Source: Oleidesulfovibrio sp964593925 (lineage in GTDB: Bacteria; Desulfobacterota; Desulfovibrionia; Desulfovibrionales; Desulfovibrionaceae). From it: a stretch of 64,000 nt of DNA. Both the position numbers and the translations under genes were made by a program. The stretch lies in NCBI GenBank assembly GCA_964593925.1, contig CAZQKM010000006.1, forward strand, positions 1 to 64,000. Reading direction: 5' to 3'. Positions within the stretch are counted from its first letter, which is position 1; the number at the start of each line of letters is the position of its first letter. Below are positions 35,083 through 43,430 of the stretch, one piece after another. Under the pieces are notes generated by a model, which saw only the letters and a program-made list of their open reading frames with translations, was not told the origin of the DNA and made no database searches.

Positions 35083-35852
35083 ACAACATCGCTATCTTGG
35101 GTGCCAAAGGCCGTATGGGTGCGCTTTTTTGCGCCCGTGCCCACATGGCGGGTATGACCGTTGCAGAGCTGGATCAACCGCTGGAACCCACGATGCTGCA
35201 ACGCAGTCTTGAGCATGCAGACATGGTCCTGCTTTGCGTCCCAGCCAAATCAATTGCACAGGTGCTCAAAGCCATGTCCGACCTGCTGTCTAAAAAACAG
35301 ATTTTAGCCGACATTACATCGGTCAAGATGCTTCCCATGCAGCAGATGCGCAGCTCTCACCAAGGCCCGGTAGTAGGTACCCACCCGCTCTTTGGCCCTT
35401 CGCCAGACCCCGAAGACATGCGCGTAGCCGTAATGCCCGCCCGACAGGATGCCTCGGATAATGCAGCCTGCACCGCTGTGGAAGCCTGCTTCAGGCGTAT
35501 GGGTTGCAGTACCTTTCGCACCACGGCAGAAGCCCACGACAGGGCTGCGGCCCGCGTCCAAGGGCTGAACTTCATCACATCTGTGGCCTATTTTGCCACC
35601 TTGGGGCACGACGAAGAAATCACGCCCTTTCTGACGCCTTCCTTTTGCCGTCGGCTCAAGGCAGCAAAAAGCATGCTGACCGAAGATGCCGCACTTTTCG
35701 AGGTAATGTTTGAAGCAAACCCGTATAGCCAGGAAGCTGTGCGCGCTTTTCGCGCCATGCTCAACTACGCGTCCGCAGGCGACGTCAATTTGCTTGTGGA
35801 ACGCGCCGCATGGTGGTGGCGCCAGACAGAACGCATAGACCCTTCATCGTAA
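35073..35852 (+). CDS. tyrA: Prephenate dehydrogenase
   Basis: The 259-residue NAD(P)-dependent enzyme oxidises prephenate to 4-hydroxyphenylpyruvate. The dinucleotide fold starts AILGAKGRMGALFCARA; then come VLLCVPAKSIAQVL, ILADITSVKMLPM, VVGTHPLFGPSP and QGLNFITSVAYFATLG. It is a short TyrA without a fused mutase or ACT domain. ATG 35073 lies within the 3' end of aroA, with AAGG 8 nt before it. In related genomes trp genes follow; here the operon ends with a hairpin. Confidence 0.88.
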   Translation: MRIDNIAILGAKGRMGALFCARAHMAGMTVAELDQPLEPTMLQRSLEHADMVLLCVPAKSIAQVLKAMSDLLSKKQILADITSVKMLPMQQMRSSHQGPVVGTHPLFGPSPDPEDMRVAVMPARQDASDNAACTAVEACFRRMGCSTFRTTAEAHDRAAARVQGLNFITSVAYFATLGHDEEITPFLTPSFCRRLKAAKSMLTEDAALFEVMFEANPYSQEAVRAFRAMLNYASAGDVNLLVERAAWWWRQTERIDPSS

Positions 35853-35874
35853 AATTTGCCCTGCAAATTTTTAG
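35851..35874. terminator. AT-rich terminator hairpin between tyrA and speH
   Basis: AAAATTTGC (35851-35859) pairs perfectly with GCAAATTTT (35863-35871) around a CCT loop, with T residues following on the plus strand. It overlaps the tyrA stop codon and could also serve the convergent speH. Confidence 0.6.
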
Positions 35875-35880
35875 AATACC

Positions 35881-36255
35881 TTACGCCGGAGCAGGACCGC
35901 GAGCCACGGCCCTATGTGTACATACCTGTGGGTGCAAAGCAGACACAAGGCTATTCAAAGCAGCCTGCAAGGCTGTTTTGGAACCACAGGTAAAAATATC
36001 AACAGCCGCATAACCAGCCTCGGGCCAGGTATGTATGGATATATGCGACTCGGAGAGCAGACCAAGCATGGTCACTCCCTGTGGCTGGAAACGATGGCCA
36101 AGCATATTCAACAAGGTAAGCCCCCCTGCTTGGCAAGCGTCCTCCAGCGCCTTTTCAATACCTTGGAGATCATCAAGTATGTCATATGGGCATCCACTGA
36201 ATTCGATGACCCAGTGCTCACCGGCAATATGTGTTTGCTCTGTACAGCTCTGCAT
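35881..36255 (-). CDS. speH: S-adenosylmethionine decarboxylase proenzyme
   Basis: The 124-residue class 1B proenzyme cleaves itself between Glu69 and Ser70 (LLSESHISIHTWPE) to create the pyruvoyl cofactor. His75 and Cys90 (FTCGS) are the expected processing and proton-donor residues. It supplies decarboxylated AdoMet to aminopropyltransferases. A spermidine-synthase-like gene lies 3 kb away in the same cluster. The ribosome site is weak (AGGA 12 nt upstream). It is divergent from the K+ channel gene. Confidence 0.92.
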   Translation of the reverse strand: MQSCTEQTHIAGEHWVIEFSGCPYDILDDLQGIEKALEDACQAGGLTLLNMLGHRFQPQGVTMLGLLSESHISIHTWPEAGYAAVDIFTCGSKTALQAALNSLVSALHPQVCTHRAVARGPAPA

Positions 36256-36354
36256 AAGTTATAGTATCCTAAAAGTATTTCCGTAACGGACATAGACCAT
36301 TCCCCCTGGATAGACAAGAAACATATGGGGCATCGTCGGTAACCCGAAACAAAT

Positions 36355-36387
36355 TTGACAGTGTGCAGGCTATCCGCTAATTATAAT
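36355..36387 (+). promoter_or_regulatory. Candidate promoter of the K+ channel-PspA gene set
   Basis: Perfect TTGACA (36355-36360) and TATAAT (36382-36387) are separated by 21 nt, longer than ideal. The -35 context ACAAATTTGACAGT is the same as before rmlA. Confidence 0.45.
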
Positions 36388-36431
36388 AACTCATATTGTG
36401 TACAAACTTACTCTTTGGTTACAGTCCATCA

Positions 36432-37457
36432 ATGCAAACTATTTTTGTCTTTTTTCACAAACTCTGCATTCAATTACGCCGGGAACAACAACACAAGGTG
36501 GCGCTCGCTGTCTTGGCATTGTTAATTGCAGGCGGGCTATGTTTTGCCCTTGCGGAGGGCAAAGACGTTATCAACTCCCTTTGGTGGGCCGTTGTCACCA
36601 TGACTACCGTGGGATATGGTGATATTTCGCCCGTCTCTTTTGTCGGAAAGCTCGTCGGCGTTGTTCTGATGCTCACGGGTATTGGGTTTTTGGGGCTTTT
36701 TACCGCAAGCATTGCCAGCGCATTTGTGGAGAGCAGGATATTGGAGAATAAAGGTATGAAGGCAGTTGAGGTAAAAGACCACTTTGTCATCTGCGGCTGG
36801 AACACCCAAGGGGAAAAGGTTGTTCAGGAAATGCTGGCCGACGCCAAGCTCAAAGGCCGGGCCATAGTCATTCTGGCCAAACTTGAAGAACGCCCCGTTG
36901 TCGAAGAAAACGTCTTTTTTGTACGAGGCACGCTTACCGCGGAAAATATGGCAAAAAGCTGCCTACAACAAGCTCATACCGCCATACTGCTGGCTGATGA
37001 CAGTGTGGAACCAGGATATAGCGATGCCAAAATGGTCATGGATGTGCTGAGCATCAGGGCTGCCTGCCCTGATCTCTACATTTGTACCGAGCTTGCAGAC
37101 TCCGGCTCAGTGGAGCATATCAAGCGCGCCGGTGCCAATGAAGTCATTGAGGCTGGAAGCCTTAGAAGCAATTTGCTGGTGCAGGCGGCGCTAGACCATG
37201 GCATCACCGAAATGGTCTCTGAGCTTGTCAGCAACACCCATGGCAATGAGCTTTATAAATTTCCCCTTCCCGAGCAGTACATAGGTAAACAGTTCTTTGA
37301 AGTGCTATGTAGCCTGAAGCAGGAGCGCAACGTTATCTGCCTGGGAATCCAAAAAGCCCCGGCCTACAAAGTTATTACCAATCCACAGAGCACGCTTGTA
37401 CTTGAGAAAGATGACTGTCTGTTGGTAATTGCCGAAGACAGAACCCACCTGACCTAA
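36432..37457 (+). CDS. Two-TM potassium channel with RCK (TrkA-N) domain
   Basis: The protein of about 341 residues has TM1 (VALAVLALLIAGGLCFAL), a pore helix with filter TVGYGD (59-64) and TM2 (VGVVLMLTGIGFLGLFTASI), as in MthK-type K+ channels. A cytoplasmic TrkA-N domain follows (HFVICGWNTQGEKVVQEML, near residues 115-230), then a TrkA-C domain to the end. Ion flow is probably gated by nucleotide or ion binding to the RCK ring. The frame extends to a TTG at 36396, but the promoter placement favours ATG 36432. It leads a plus-strand set with ybjN-like, pspA and DUF4178 genes. Confidence 0.88.
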   Translation: MQTIFVFFHKLCIQLRREQQHKVALAVLALLIAGGLCFALAEGKDVINSLWWAVVTMTTVGYGDISPVSFVGKLVGVVLMLTGIGFLGLFTASIASAFVESRILENKGMKAVEVKDHFVICGWNTQGEKVVQEMLADAKLKGRAIVILAKLEERPVVEENVFFVRGTLTAENMAKSCLQQAHTAILLADDSVEPGYSDAKMVMDVLSIRAACPDLYICTELADSGSVEHIKRAGANEVIEAGSLRSNLLVQAALDHGITEMVSELVSNTHGNELYKFPLPEQYIGKQFFEVLCSLKQERNVICLGIQKAPAYKVITNPQSTLVLEKDDCLLVIAEDRTHLT

Positions 37458-37487
37458 GTCAAAGGCCAATATGCCGAGGAGAGTGAT

Positions 37488-37886
37488 ATGTCTGAAAAAT
37501 TCCAACGTGTAAAACAGTACTTGTATGATATGGAACTGCCCATCGTCGCTGAAAACGCAGCAAAAGAACTTGTGATAGTTGAGGACGAAGAGCGAGGCAT
37601 CAGTAACTTGGTCATTGATTGCGAAGCTCCCATCCTTGTCCTTGAACAAGTCATCCTGAAACTGTCCGAACAATGCGACGCACAAGTATACAAACGCCTG
37701 CTGCAAATGAACCGTTCCCTCGTGCACGGTGCGTTTGTGCTGGACGAAACAGGAACCACCGTCCTTTTCAGAGACACTCTGCAGCTGGAAAACCTGGACC
37801 GCAACGAACTGGAAGGTTCCATCCAGGCCTTGGGCCTTGCCTTGGCCGAATACGGCTCGGAGCTGTTGAGCCTTGCCCGGCAATAG
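37488..37886 (+). CDS. YbjN/type III chaperone-like protein
   Basis: The 132-residue acidic protein alternates beta and helical segments (LVIVEDEERGISNLVIDCE, LLQMNRSLVHGAFVLDETG, TTVLFRDTLQLENL), as in the YbjN or secretion-chaperone fold. DUF2170 (E. coli YjfI, next to the PspA paralogue YjfJ) is an alternative. It lies 30 nt after the channel gene and 20 nt before pspA, with GAGGAGAG before the ATG. It is probably a soluble partner of PspA; the function is unknown. Confidence 0.65.
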   Translation: MSEKFQRVKQYLYDMELPIVAENAAKELVIVEDEERGISNLVIDCEAPILVLEQVILKLSEQCDAQVYKRLLQMNRSLVHGAFVLDETGTTVLFRDTLQLENLDRNELEGSIQALGLALAEYGSELLSLARQ

Positions 37887-37906
37887 TAGTATACAGGAGT
37901 ATAAAT

Positions 37907-38614
37907 ATGTCCGTTTTTCAACGATTGTTTAAATTTGCTCAATCAGAATCTCATGCCATTATCGATAAGATGGAAGACCCTATCAAAATGACGGAGCAAG
38001 GTATCCGGGATTTGAAAAAAGATCTGCAAGCATCCATGACCAGCCTTGCCGAGGTCAAAGGCATGGCTATTACTACCCGTAAAAAAGCAAAGGCCGCAAC
38101 ACACCGCGCCAAAGACTACGAACAAAAAGCCATGCTGTTGCTCCAAAAAATGCAAAACAACGAAATGGCTCCTGATGAAGCAGAACGTTTGGCCAGCCTG
38201 GCTCTTTCTGAAAAAGAAAAACAGACTGTAGAAGCCCAGCGTCTTGATACAGAGGCCATACAGCATGAAAAAATGGCTTCACAGCTTCAAGAAGCAGTCA
38301 ACAAAATCAAGGCTTCCATCACATCCTATGAAAACGACCTGTTGACCCTCAAAGCCCGCGCCAAGACGGCCGCCGCTTCCAAAAAAATCAACGAACAGGT
38401 GGCAAAAGTAGACTCCAGCGGCACCATTGCCCTGCTGGAAAAAATGAAAGCCAAAGTGGAAGCTGATGAAGCGCTGGCCGTGGCATATGGTGATATTGCT
38501 GCTGAGGATACCTCTGTGGACTCACAGCTGGCCGGTGCTCTAGGGGCTCAACCCGCTGCAGTCAACAGCCAACTGGAAGCCCTGAAAACCAAAATGGGAA
38601 TTGCCACCCCCTAA
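37907..38614 (+). CDS. pspA: PspA/IM30-family protein
   Basis: The 235-residue protein is almost wholly helical and coiled-coil, beginning with MSVFQRLFKFAQSESHAIIDKMEDP and containing MTEQGIRDLKKDLQASMTSLAEVKG, typical of PspA/Vipp1 (ESCRT-III-like membrane remodelling proteins). The tail (after about 205) is Ala-rich and flexible. PspA polymers protect the inner membrane under stress. Its neighbours here, rather than pspBC or pspF, place it in the YjfJ-like branch. CAGGAG precedes ATG 37907; the longer upstream frame overlaps the previous gene and is not used. Confidence 0.9.
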   Translation: MSVFQRLFKFAQSESHAIIDKMEDPIKMTEQGIRDLKKDLQASMTSLAEVKGMAITTRKKAKAATHRAKDYEQKAMLLLQKMQNNEMAPDEAERLASLALSEKEKQTVEAQRLDTEAIQHEKMASQLQEAVNKIKASITSYENDLLTLKARAKTAAASKKINEQVAKVDSSGTIALLEKMKAKVEADEALAVAYGDIAAEDTSVDSQLAGALGAQPAAVNSQLEALKTKMGIATP

Positions 38615-38638
38615 CTATTGCCACGCAATATACACCAA

Positions 38639-38670
38639 ACGCCGCCCGTAGCATTGCGGGCGGCGTCTTT
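38639..38670 (+). terminator. Hairpin between pspA and the DUF4178 gene
   Basis: A 10-bp perfect GC-rich stem (38639-38648 with 38657-38666) is followed by CTTTTC. It should reduce readthrough into the DUF4178 gene. Confidence 0.75.
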
Positions 38671-38688
38671 TCATAACGGAGCTTGTCC

Positions 38689-39243
38689 ATGGGTATTTTT
38701 GACTTCTTCAAAAGTAAAAAGGTAGATGAACCCCACGACACGATCACTAATTTATCGCTTGAAAATCTTCGTGTTGGTTTCTTTGTGGACTACGACATGG
38801 ACACTTGGCAGGTGCAGGCAGCCCACCGGTATGACTGGGGTGGAGAGACCTCTCTAGAATGGCAACTGACTTCCAGCCAAGGGACGTTGTACCTTGGGAT
38901 GGAAACCGACGACGAAACCGAATGGAGTCTATTTAAATCCATAGACTTTGCAGCGCTGGATGACACAGTGCGCCAAGCTCTGATGGCAGAAGGGGACCCT
39001 CCTGAGACAATCACTTACCAAAAAACAGTGTACACCCTGCAAGAATCTTCGGGCGGACACTTTTATGAAAATGGCATCCACTCCGATACCGCAAAACCGC
39101 AGGAGCTTATTTCCTGGGATTTTGAAAACGCTGACGGCACGCGCTATCTGAGCATTGAACAGTGGGGAGAAACAGAGTTCGAGGCCTGTGTAGGCTGGCC
39201 TGTGCAAGAGTTTCAATTCAGTAATATTCTGCCAAGCCCCTAA
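38689..39243 (+). CDS. DUF4178-like protein
   Basis: The 184-residue protein has a MGIFDFFKSKK start and a beta-rich body with LRVGFFVDYDMDTWQVQAAH, SLEWQLTSSQGTLYLGMETD, FYENGIHSDTAKPQELISWDF and RYLSIEQWGETEFEACVG, resembling DUF4178. Related proteins co-occur with DUF350 and polyamine synthase genes. ATG 38689 has GGAG at 7 nt; a TTG two codons upstream is less likely. The molecular role is unknown. Confidence 0.75.
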   Translation: MGIFDFFKSKKVDEPHDTITNLSLENLRVGFFVDYDMDTWQVQAAHRYDWGGETSLEWQLTSSQGTLYLGMETDDETEWSLFKSIDFAALDDTVRQALMAEGDPPETITYQKTVYTLQESSGGHFYENGIHSDTAKPQELISWDFENADGTRYLSIEQWGETEFEACVGWPVQEFQFSNILPSP

Positions 39244-39281
39244 AGCTGGCCCGCACAGCACGCCACGAAAGTACACCTTGC

Positions 39282-39308
39282 GCCTTGCATGCCATGCGTA
39301 TGCAAGGC
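39282..39308. terminator. Hairpin between convergent genes
   Basis: GCCTTGCAT (39282-39290) and ATGCAAGGC (39300-39308) pair perfectly. There is no long T run, and it could act on either strand. Confidence 0.5.
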
Positions 39309-39329
39309 ATCTGTTTGCTTCAGAGCATA

Positions 39330-40883
39330 TTAGTACATGGCCCAATGCCCCTGTGCATAATACCTCGCCAATACGGGGTGCCGACGGGTATTCACCCTGA
39401 TGGTCCCGACTTGGGGATGGTCAAATAGGCCCTTGCCAAAGCGCACCATGGCCCCGACTGCATCCGCATTCAAAAAGCGTGTCTTGAGTCCCTCAAAATC
39501 CAATGACTCCATACGCTTTTTCATTACTTCAGATGTCACCTCATGCCCCTTCATCCCCAGTACCCATCCCCATTCCCCCATGGTAGGCACTTGATTATGA
39601 TACGGCAGTGTGCTCAGACCAGCAGCCCGCATGGTTTTTTCAATGCATAAAAAGGCCAACGGTGAAAAATACGGACTTGTAGCCTGCGTCACCACCGCAC
39701 CCCCGGCTCGCAAGCGCTTAGCTACTAGCGCATAAAAGTCTACGCTGTACAGATGCATCAAGTCCACAGAGTCTGGATCAGGCAAATCAATGATGACCAC
39801 GGAATAAAAGTCATTGTTCTCCCGTAAAAATGTACCGGCATCACCGTGTACCAACTTGAGCCTACTGTCCAGCAAAGAGCCTTTGTTGAGCTCTAGCAGG
39901 ACAGGATGTGTGCGGGCAAGATCCGTCATGGCGGGGTCCAGGTCCACCATGGTGACCCTATCCACACCGGGATGGCGCAACACTTCACGCAAGGCCAAGC
40001 CATCTCCCCCCCCAAGAATCAACACATTGGCATGGTCCGCCGCCATACGCATGGCAGGGTGTACAAGTGGTTCATGGTACTTTTCCTCATCAAAACTAGA
40101 AAACTGAGCCTGCCCATTGATAAACAGCCAGTGGTGCTCTCTCCACTGCGTCATGACCAACTTCTGATAACGCGTCTGCTGTGAAAAAATAATCTTGTCC
40201 TGATACTGGCTTTGTTCACCAAACAGTATTACGGGCTCAGCAAAAAAAGTAATGAAAGCCAGTGCCCCCGCACAACACACTCCCCCTGCATATGCCGCCT
40301 TTTTACAGATCAACAGGCTCTTGAACGTACACAAGAAGACCAGGGCAACCAAAAAATTCACCGCACCCAACGCAATGGGGGTATAGGTCAACCCCAAGTA
40401 CGGTAAAGCCACAAAGGCAAACAGCAGCCCCCCCAGCAAAGCACCGTAGTAATCCTTTTCCATCACAGTGGCGATGTTGGCGTGCAGTTCTTCATAATCT
40501 TGATTGATACGCGTGACTAACGGAATCTCAAATCCGATGAGCAGCCCTATGCACAGGGCAAGCGGATAAATGACAATACCTATGTGGCTAACATAGGCCG
40601 CAAGTCCATAAGCAAGGGTAGAGGAAAGCGCGCAAAGCAGTGAGAGGGAAAACTCAACCAGTACAAAAAGATCTATAAGGCTATGCCTGAAAAATTTGCT
40701 GACACGGCTTCCCACCCCCATGGCAAAAAGCATGAGTGACATAACAAGCGCCCACTGAAAAATAGCGTCGCCCAAGAGATAGGTAGCCAGCGTCGAAAGC
40801 ACATATTCTGCCACGATACCGGCAAGGCCGGTGGCAAAAATAGAGGCTTTGAGCGCCAAGCTGAAAGAGGAGCGGTCAGACAC
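39330..40883 (-). CDS. Membrane-anchored spermidine synthase-like protein
   Basis: The protein of about 517 residues has seven or so N-terminal hydrophobic segments (to about residue 210). An aminopropyltransferase domain follows, with LFINGQAQFSSFDEEKYHEPLVHP, LILGGGDGLALREVLRHPGV (near 290), MVDLDPAMTDLA, VHGDAGTFL and VVIIDLPDPDS. Soluble SpeE lacks the membrane part. Together with SpeH it could make a polyamine at the membrane, but the acceptor is unknown. The start is uncertain: GTG 40883 overlaps the DUF350 stop by 8 nt, suggesting translational coupling; no clear ribosome site is seen. Confidence 0.85.
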   Translation of the reverse strand: MSDRSSFSLALKASIFATGLAGIVAEYVLSTLATYLLGDAIFQWALVMSLMLFAMGVGSRVSKFFRHSLIDLFVLVEFSLSLLCALSSTLAYGLAAYVSHIGIVIYPLALCIGLLIGFEIPLVTRINQDYEELHANIATVMEKDYYGALLGGLLFAFVALPYLGLTYTPIALGAVNFLVALVFLCTFKSLLICKKAAYAGGVCCAGALAFITFFAEPVILFGEQSQYQDKIIFSQQTRYQKLVMTQWREHHWLFINGQAQFSSFDEEKYHEPLVHPAMRMAADHANVLILGGGDGLALREVLRHPGVDRVTMVDLDPAMTDLARTHPVLLELNKGSLLDSRLKLVHGDAGTFLRENNDFYSVVIIDLPDPDSVDLMHLYSVDFYALVAKRLRAGGAVVTQATSPYFSPLAFLCIEKTMRAAGLSTLPYHNQVPTMGEWGWVLGMKGHEVTSEVMKKRMESLDFEGLKTRFLNADAVGAMVRFGKGLFDHPQVGTIRVNTRRHPVLARYYAQGHWAMY

Positions 40884-41715
40884 ACCAGTAAATGACAAAA
40901 GCCGCTGCGATATAGCAGAATCCCTCAATAAATGCCGCTCCCAAGTTGGGCTTGTCCTGGTTAACAATTTCGTCTGTAAGCGACACCCCAGGCAACAGCC
41001 AGTCGGCAAGTATACGCACTGCCGGGATCATGAATAAGCCAAGAGCTGCATACGCCAAGTACGAGGGCAGACTCTCGCCCCAAGATACAAAGTCCTGTTC
41101 TGCGGCAAGGCCAATGACCGCGCCCATACCAATAATGGCACCCGCAGCACTCACCCCAGCAGGAACATTGTCTTTTTCAATTTCGTCATGAATATCGTAG
41201 GGCGTAATCAGGTTATACATCCGCACAGCGGCCACAAGCATACACTGCCCCAGTGCCCAAAATGCAAGCATGGTCAAATAGGTACCCTGCCCCTGCATGG
41301 AGCCGTACAAGATAAAACCAGACCCCAAACATGTTCCGGCCACAACCGCACCGGTACCTAAATTATGGTCACGCACCAACTCATCACTGACTCTGAATTT
41401 CGGCAACATAACCCTGTCACACAGGAACCACGAAATATTCAACAAGGCCACGCCGGACAAGCCATATACAAACAAGTCCCGCAGATCACTTGTAATACCA
41501 TTGCTAGGACCGGCAAGAGCACCACCAATGGCCAGCACCAACCCCGCGTAATACCCCGTCATGGTCAATGCCAAGGCAGGATTGTCCTTATGCGTCAGCT
41601 CCTTGTTCAGGTCATACTCTGTATGCAGCAGATCATTGACTTTTTTACCAATAAAAAAAATGCAGAAGTAACCAGCCATGAGTACTACACCAGTAATCAG
41701 CGTATCTATTGTCAT
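40876..41715 (-). CDS. DUF350 membrane protein, duplicated domain
   Basis: The 279-residue protein has about eight hydrophobic segments in two similar halves. Each carries polar motifs near a membrane edge (LNKELTHKDNPALALTMTGYY in the first, IHDEIEKDNVPAGVSAAGAI in the second) and VSDELVRDHNLGTGAVVAG or LTDEIVNQDKPNLGAAFIEG repeats. DUF350 includes E. coli YjfL, which sits next to the PspA-like YjfJ. The function is unknown. It begins 2 nt after the stop of the upstream unknown gene and overlaps the synthase gene. Confidence 0.85.
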   Translation of the reverse strand: MTIDTLITGVVLMAGYFCIFFIGKKVNDLLHTEYDLNKELTHKDNPALALTMTGYYAGLVLAIGGALAGPSNGITSDLRDLFVYGLSGVALLNISWFLCDRVMLPKFRVSDELVRDHNLGTGAVVAGTCLGSGFILYGSMQGQGTYLTMLAFWALGQCMLVAAVRMYNLITPYDIHDEIEKDNVPAGVSAAGAIIGMGAVIGLAAEQDFVSWGESLPSYLAYAALGLFMIPAVRILADWLLPGVSLTDEIVNQDKPNLGAAFIEGFCYIAAAFVIYWCV

Positions 41716-41717
41716 GC

Positions 41718-42470
41718 CTATTTTCCCTTTCCGCCGCTACGGGATCTTACGGCAACGCTGTTCCTACCGATACGGCTCTGAACTTTATTTGAAAAATTTG
41801 CACGTTGCTCAAGCTTTTTTGCATTATGCCGCTCATAAAAAGAAGGTTTGCTTGCTTTGGTCTGCGAACCCTTGATGCCATATTGATCACGCGGCCCCCA
41901 ATACGGCTGCCCCTGGCTACGACGGCCATGATAAGTATCATAGTCAGTTCGGCTGATGTTACCTGATCCCAGCAGATCGGAAAAAATGCGGTATCCGCCA
42001 TACCACATCCAAAATGAGCCCCCCCCCGAACCGCTCTGCCAGCTACCATATTGCGGGTTTCCCACATACTCATAACCCGGCGGACCAGCTTCACTCGTTT
42101 CTGTACTATCTTTTTTGGCAAATACTGTCATACCCAAAAAAGGCAGCATGCTGTTGAAGTCATCTTTTGACGTCTCCTGCCATTCCTCGCGCTGTATTTG
42201 TACCTCGCTATCTTTTCCCTCAGGTAATACCACTGCATATTTCAAAAAATAACTCTTGAAAAAATTACCCTCTTCCTTGGCATCATCAAGGAGCACCGAG
42301 TATGTCGGGACACTCTTGTACTTTAGGCGCACACTGTCTAATGGCAACGTATCAGACGAAGACCACAGGCTTGGCAGAATCAACAATAGAAAGAACCCAA
42401 AAGCGGCATAAAAAAAATACGGGGATATCGAATTATTTTTCTTATTTGGAGATAGTCGTTGAGTACTCAT
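41718..42470 (-). CDS. Membrane-anchored unknown protein of the PspA/polyamine cluster
   Basis: The 250-residue protein has a basic N-terminus, one transmembrane segment (SPYFFYAAFGFFLLLILPSL), a presumably extracytoplasmic domain (SVRLKYKSVPTYSVLLDDAK), a Gly/Tyr/Trp-rich stretch (SGSGGGSFWMWYGGYR) and a basic tail (QSRIGRNSVAVRSRSGGKGK). I do not recognise the family. It is the first gene of the minus-strand operon with DUF350 and the synthase. Confidence 0.7.
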   Translation of the reverse strand: MSTQRLSPNKKNNSISPYFFYAAFGFFLLLILPSLWSSSDTLPLDSVRLKYKSVPTYSVLLDDAKEEGNFFKSYFLKYAVVLPEGKDSEVQIQREEWQETSKDDFNSMLPFLGMTVFAKKDSTETSEAGPPGYEYVGNPQYGSWQSGSGGGSFWMWYGGYRIFSDLLGSGNISRTDYDTYHGRRSQGQPYWGPRDQYGIKGSQTKASKPSFYERHNAKKLEQRANFSNKVQSRIGRNSVAVRSRSGGKGK

Positions 42471-42640
42471 TGTTCACCAACTATCGGACAAAAAATGGCT
42501 TGTCAATGAAGTGCAGGTATATACGCTATACCATGATTTTGCATTCCTGTGCCCCTAGACTTGCCATACCAAGTGTATCGCAAAGCAGCATTCCAAAGGC
42601 ATACCGTAAAAATGCCCGTAATTTAACGGTGTTCAACGAT
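42471..42640. other. Upstream region of the minus-strand cluster
   Basis: Non-coding; it should contain the promoter of the 42470 gene. No convincing hexamer pair was found. Confidence 0.3.
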
Positions 42641-42649
42641 TTCTCAGCT

Positions 42650-43430
42650 TGACTTTACCCTTAAGGCTGCCTGTAAAAGGCCTTGTCCATAGCAATAATC
42701 TGAGGCAGTCCGCCCAGTCTTCCAGGGAACCTTTGGCGATTGTAAAAGCCAATCTGGCTTGCGATTATCATAATAGGCTTTTGCGGCGGCCCCGTAAGCA
42801 TGCGGGCAGCCATGCTCATATGGTTCGTTCGATGAAAACAGAGTCCAGCCGATGCTCACGTCCGTCCATGGTGGTACGGACGCCGTTCTCCAGCAAAGCA
42901 CTGATGAAAGAAAAACGGCTACACTGGCTGCCACTGTTGGAGTTGAAGGCATCGGGTTTGCCGTATTTTGCCAAAGACTACCCAGAGGACTGAGACGTAA
43001 AAGCCCGCGTCCATGGCGTTGGAAGTACGTTAGGAAAACATAACACGTTTTGGGTGTAGCCGATCATGAGAGTTCAGAGACACAAAAAACCTTTACGCAT
43101 GGGAATTACGTTGTGCCCGTGCATCAGGAGTGGTTCAATGCCCCGTAGAAAATACAAAGAGTCTTTGTACACCGGCTGAAAGATGCTGGTCCACGGTTTC
43201 TGATACACGGATTCCAGGTCCAACAGCCGCACGTGCACCAAACACGTTTTTTACCTACGCCATGTCCCAACAGCACCAAATAGTTGCAGTCCTGCCGCCC
43301 CCCATAAAAGGCCATTCGGTAAAAGCCCGATCAATTGTCTTGCACCAGGAATCCAGCTCCCCTTGGACGTAAAGGGCAGCCGGGACGAAGAACTGCCAGG
43401 CAACGAACATTTGTAGCCTATACTAGGCCT
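42650..43430 (-). pseudogene. Decayed IS3-family transposase (OrfB)
   Basis: The minus strand, read across several frames, reproduces an IS3-family OrfB. From the 5' side come CKTIDRAFTEWPFMG (like IDEQFLxTPFYGSRRM), LDLESVYQKPWTSIFQPVYK with the following SLYFLRG (like MGLEAIYQKPRTS..HKxYPYLLRG), and VIPMRKGFLCL (like YIPMRxGFLYLVAxxD). Then KYGKPDAFNSNSGSQCS and MDGREHRLDSVFIER match KPEIFNTDQGSQFTS and MDGRGRxLDNVFIER. Stops and frameshifts separate the pieces. The insertion is old; no intact OrfA or clear terminal repeats were seen. Confidence 0.75.

Noticed and set aside
42644..42993. Two overlapping open frames of about 100 codons on opposite strands
   Set aside because: Both are chance frames inside the decayed IS3 transposase.
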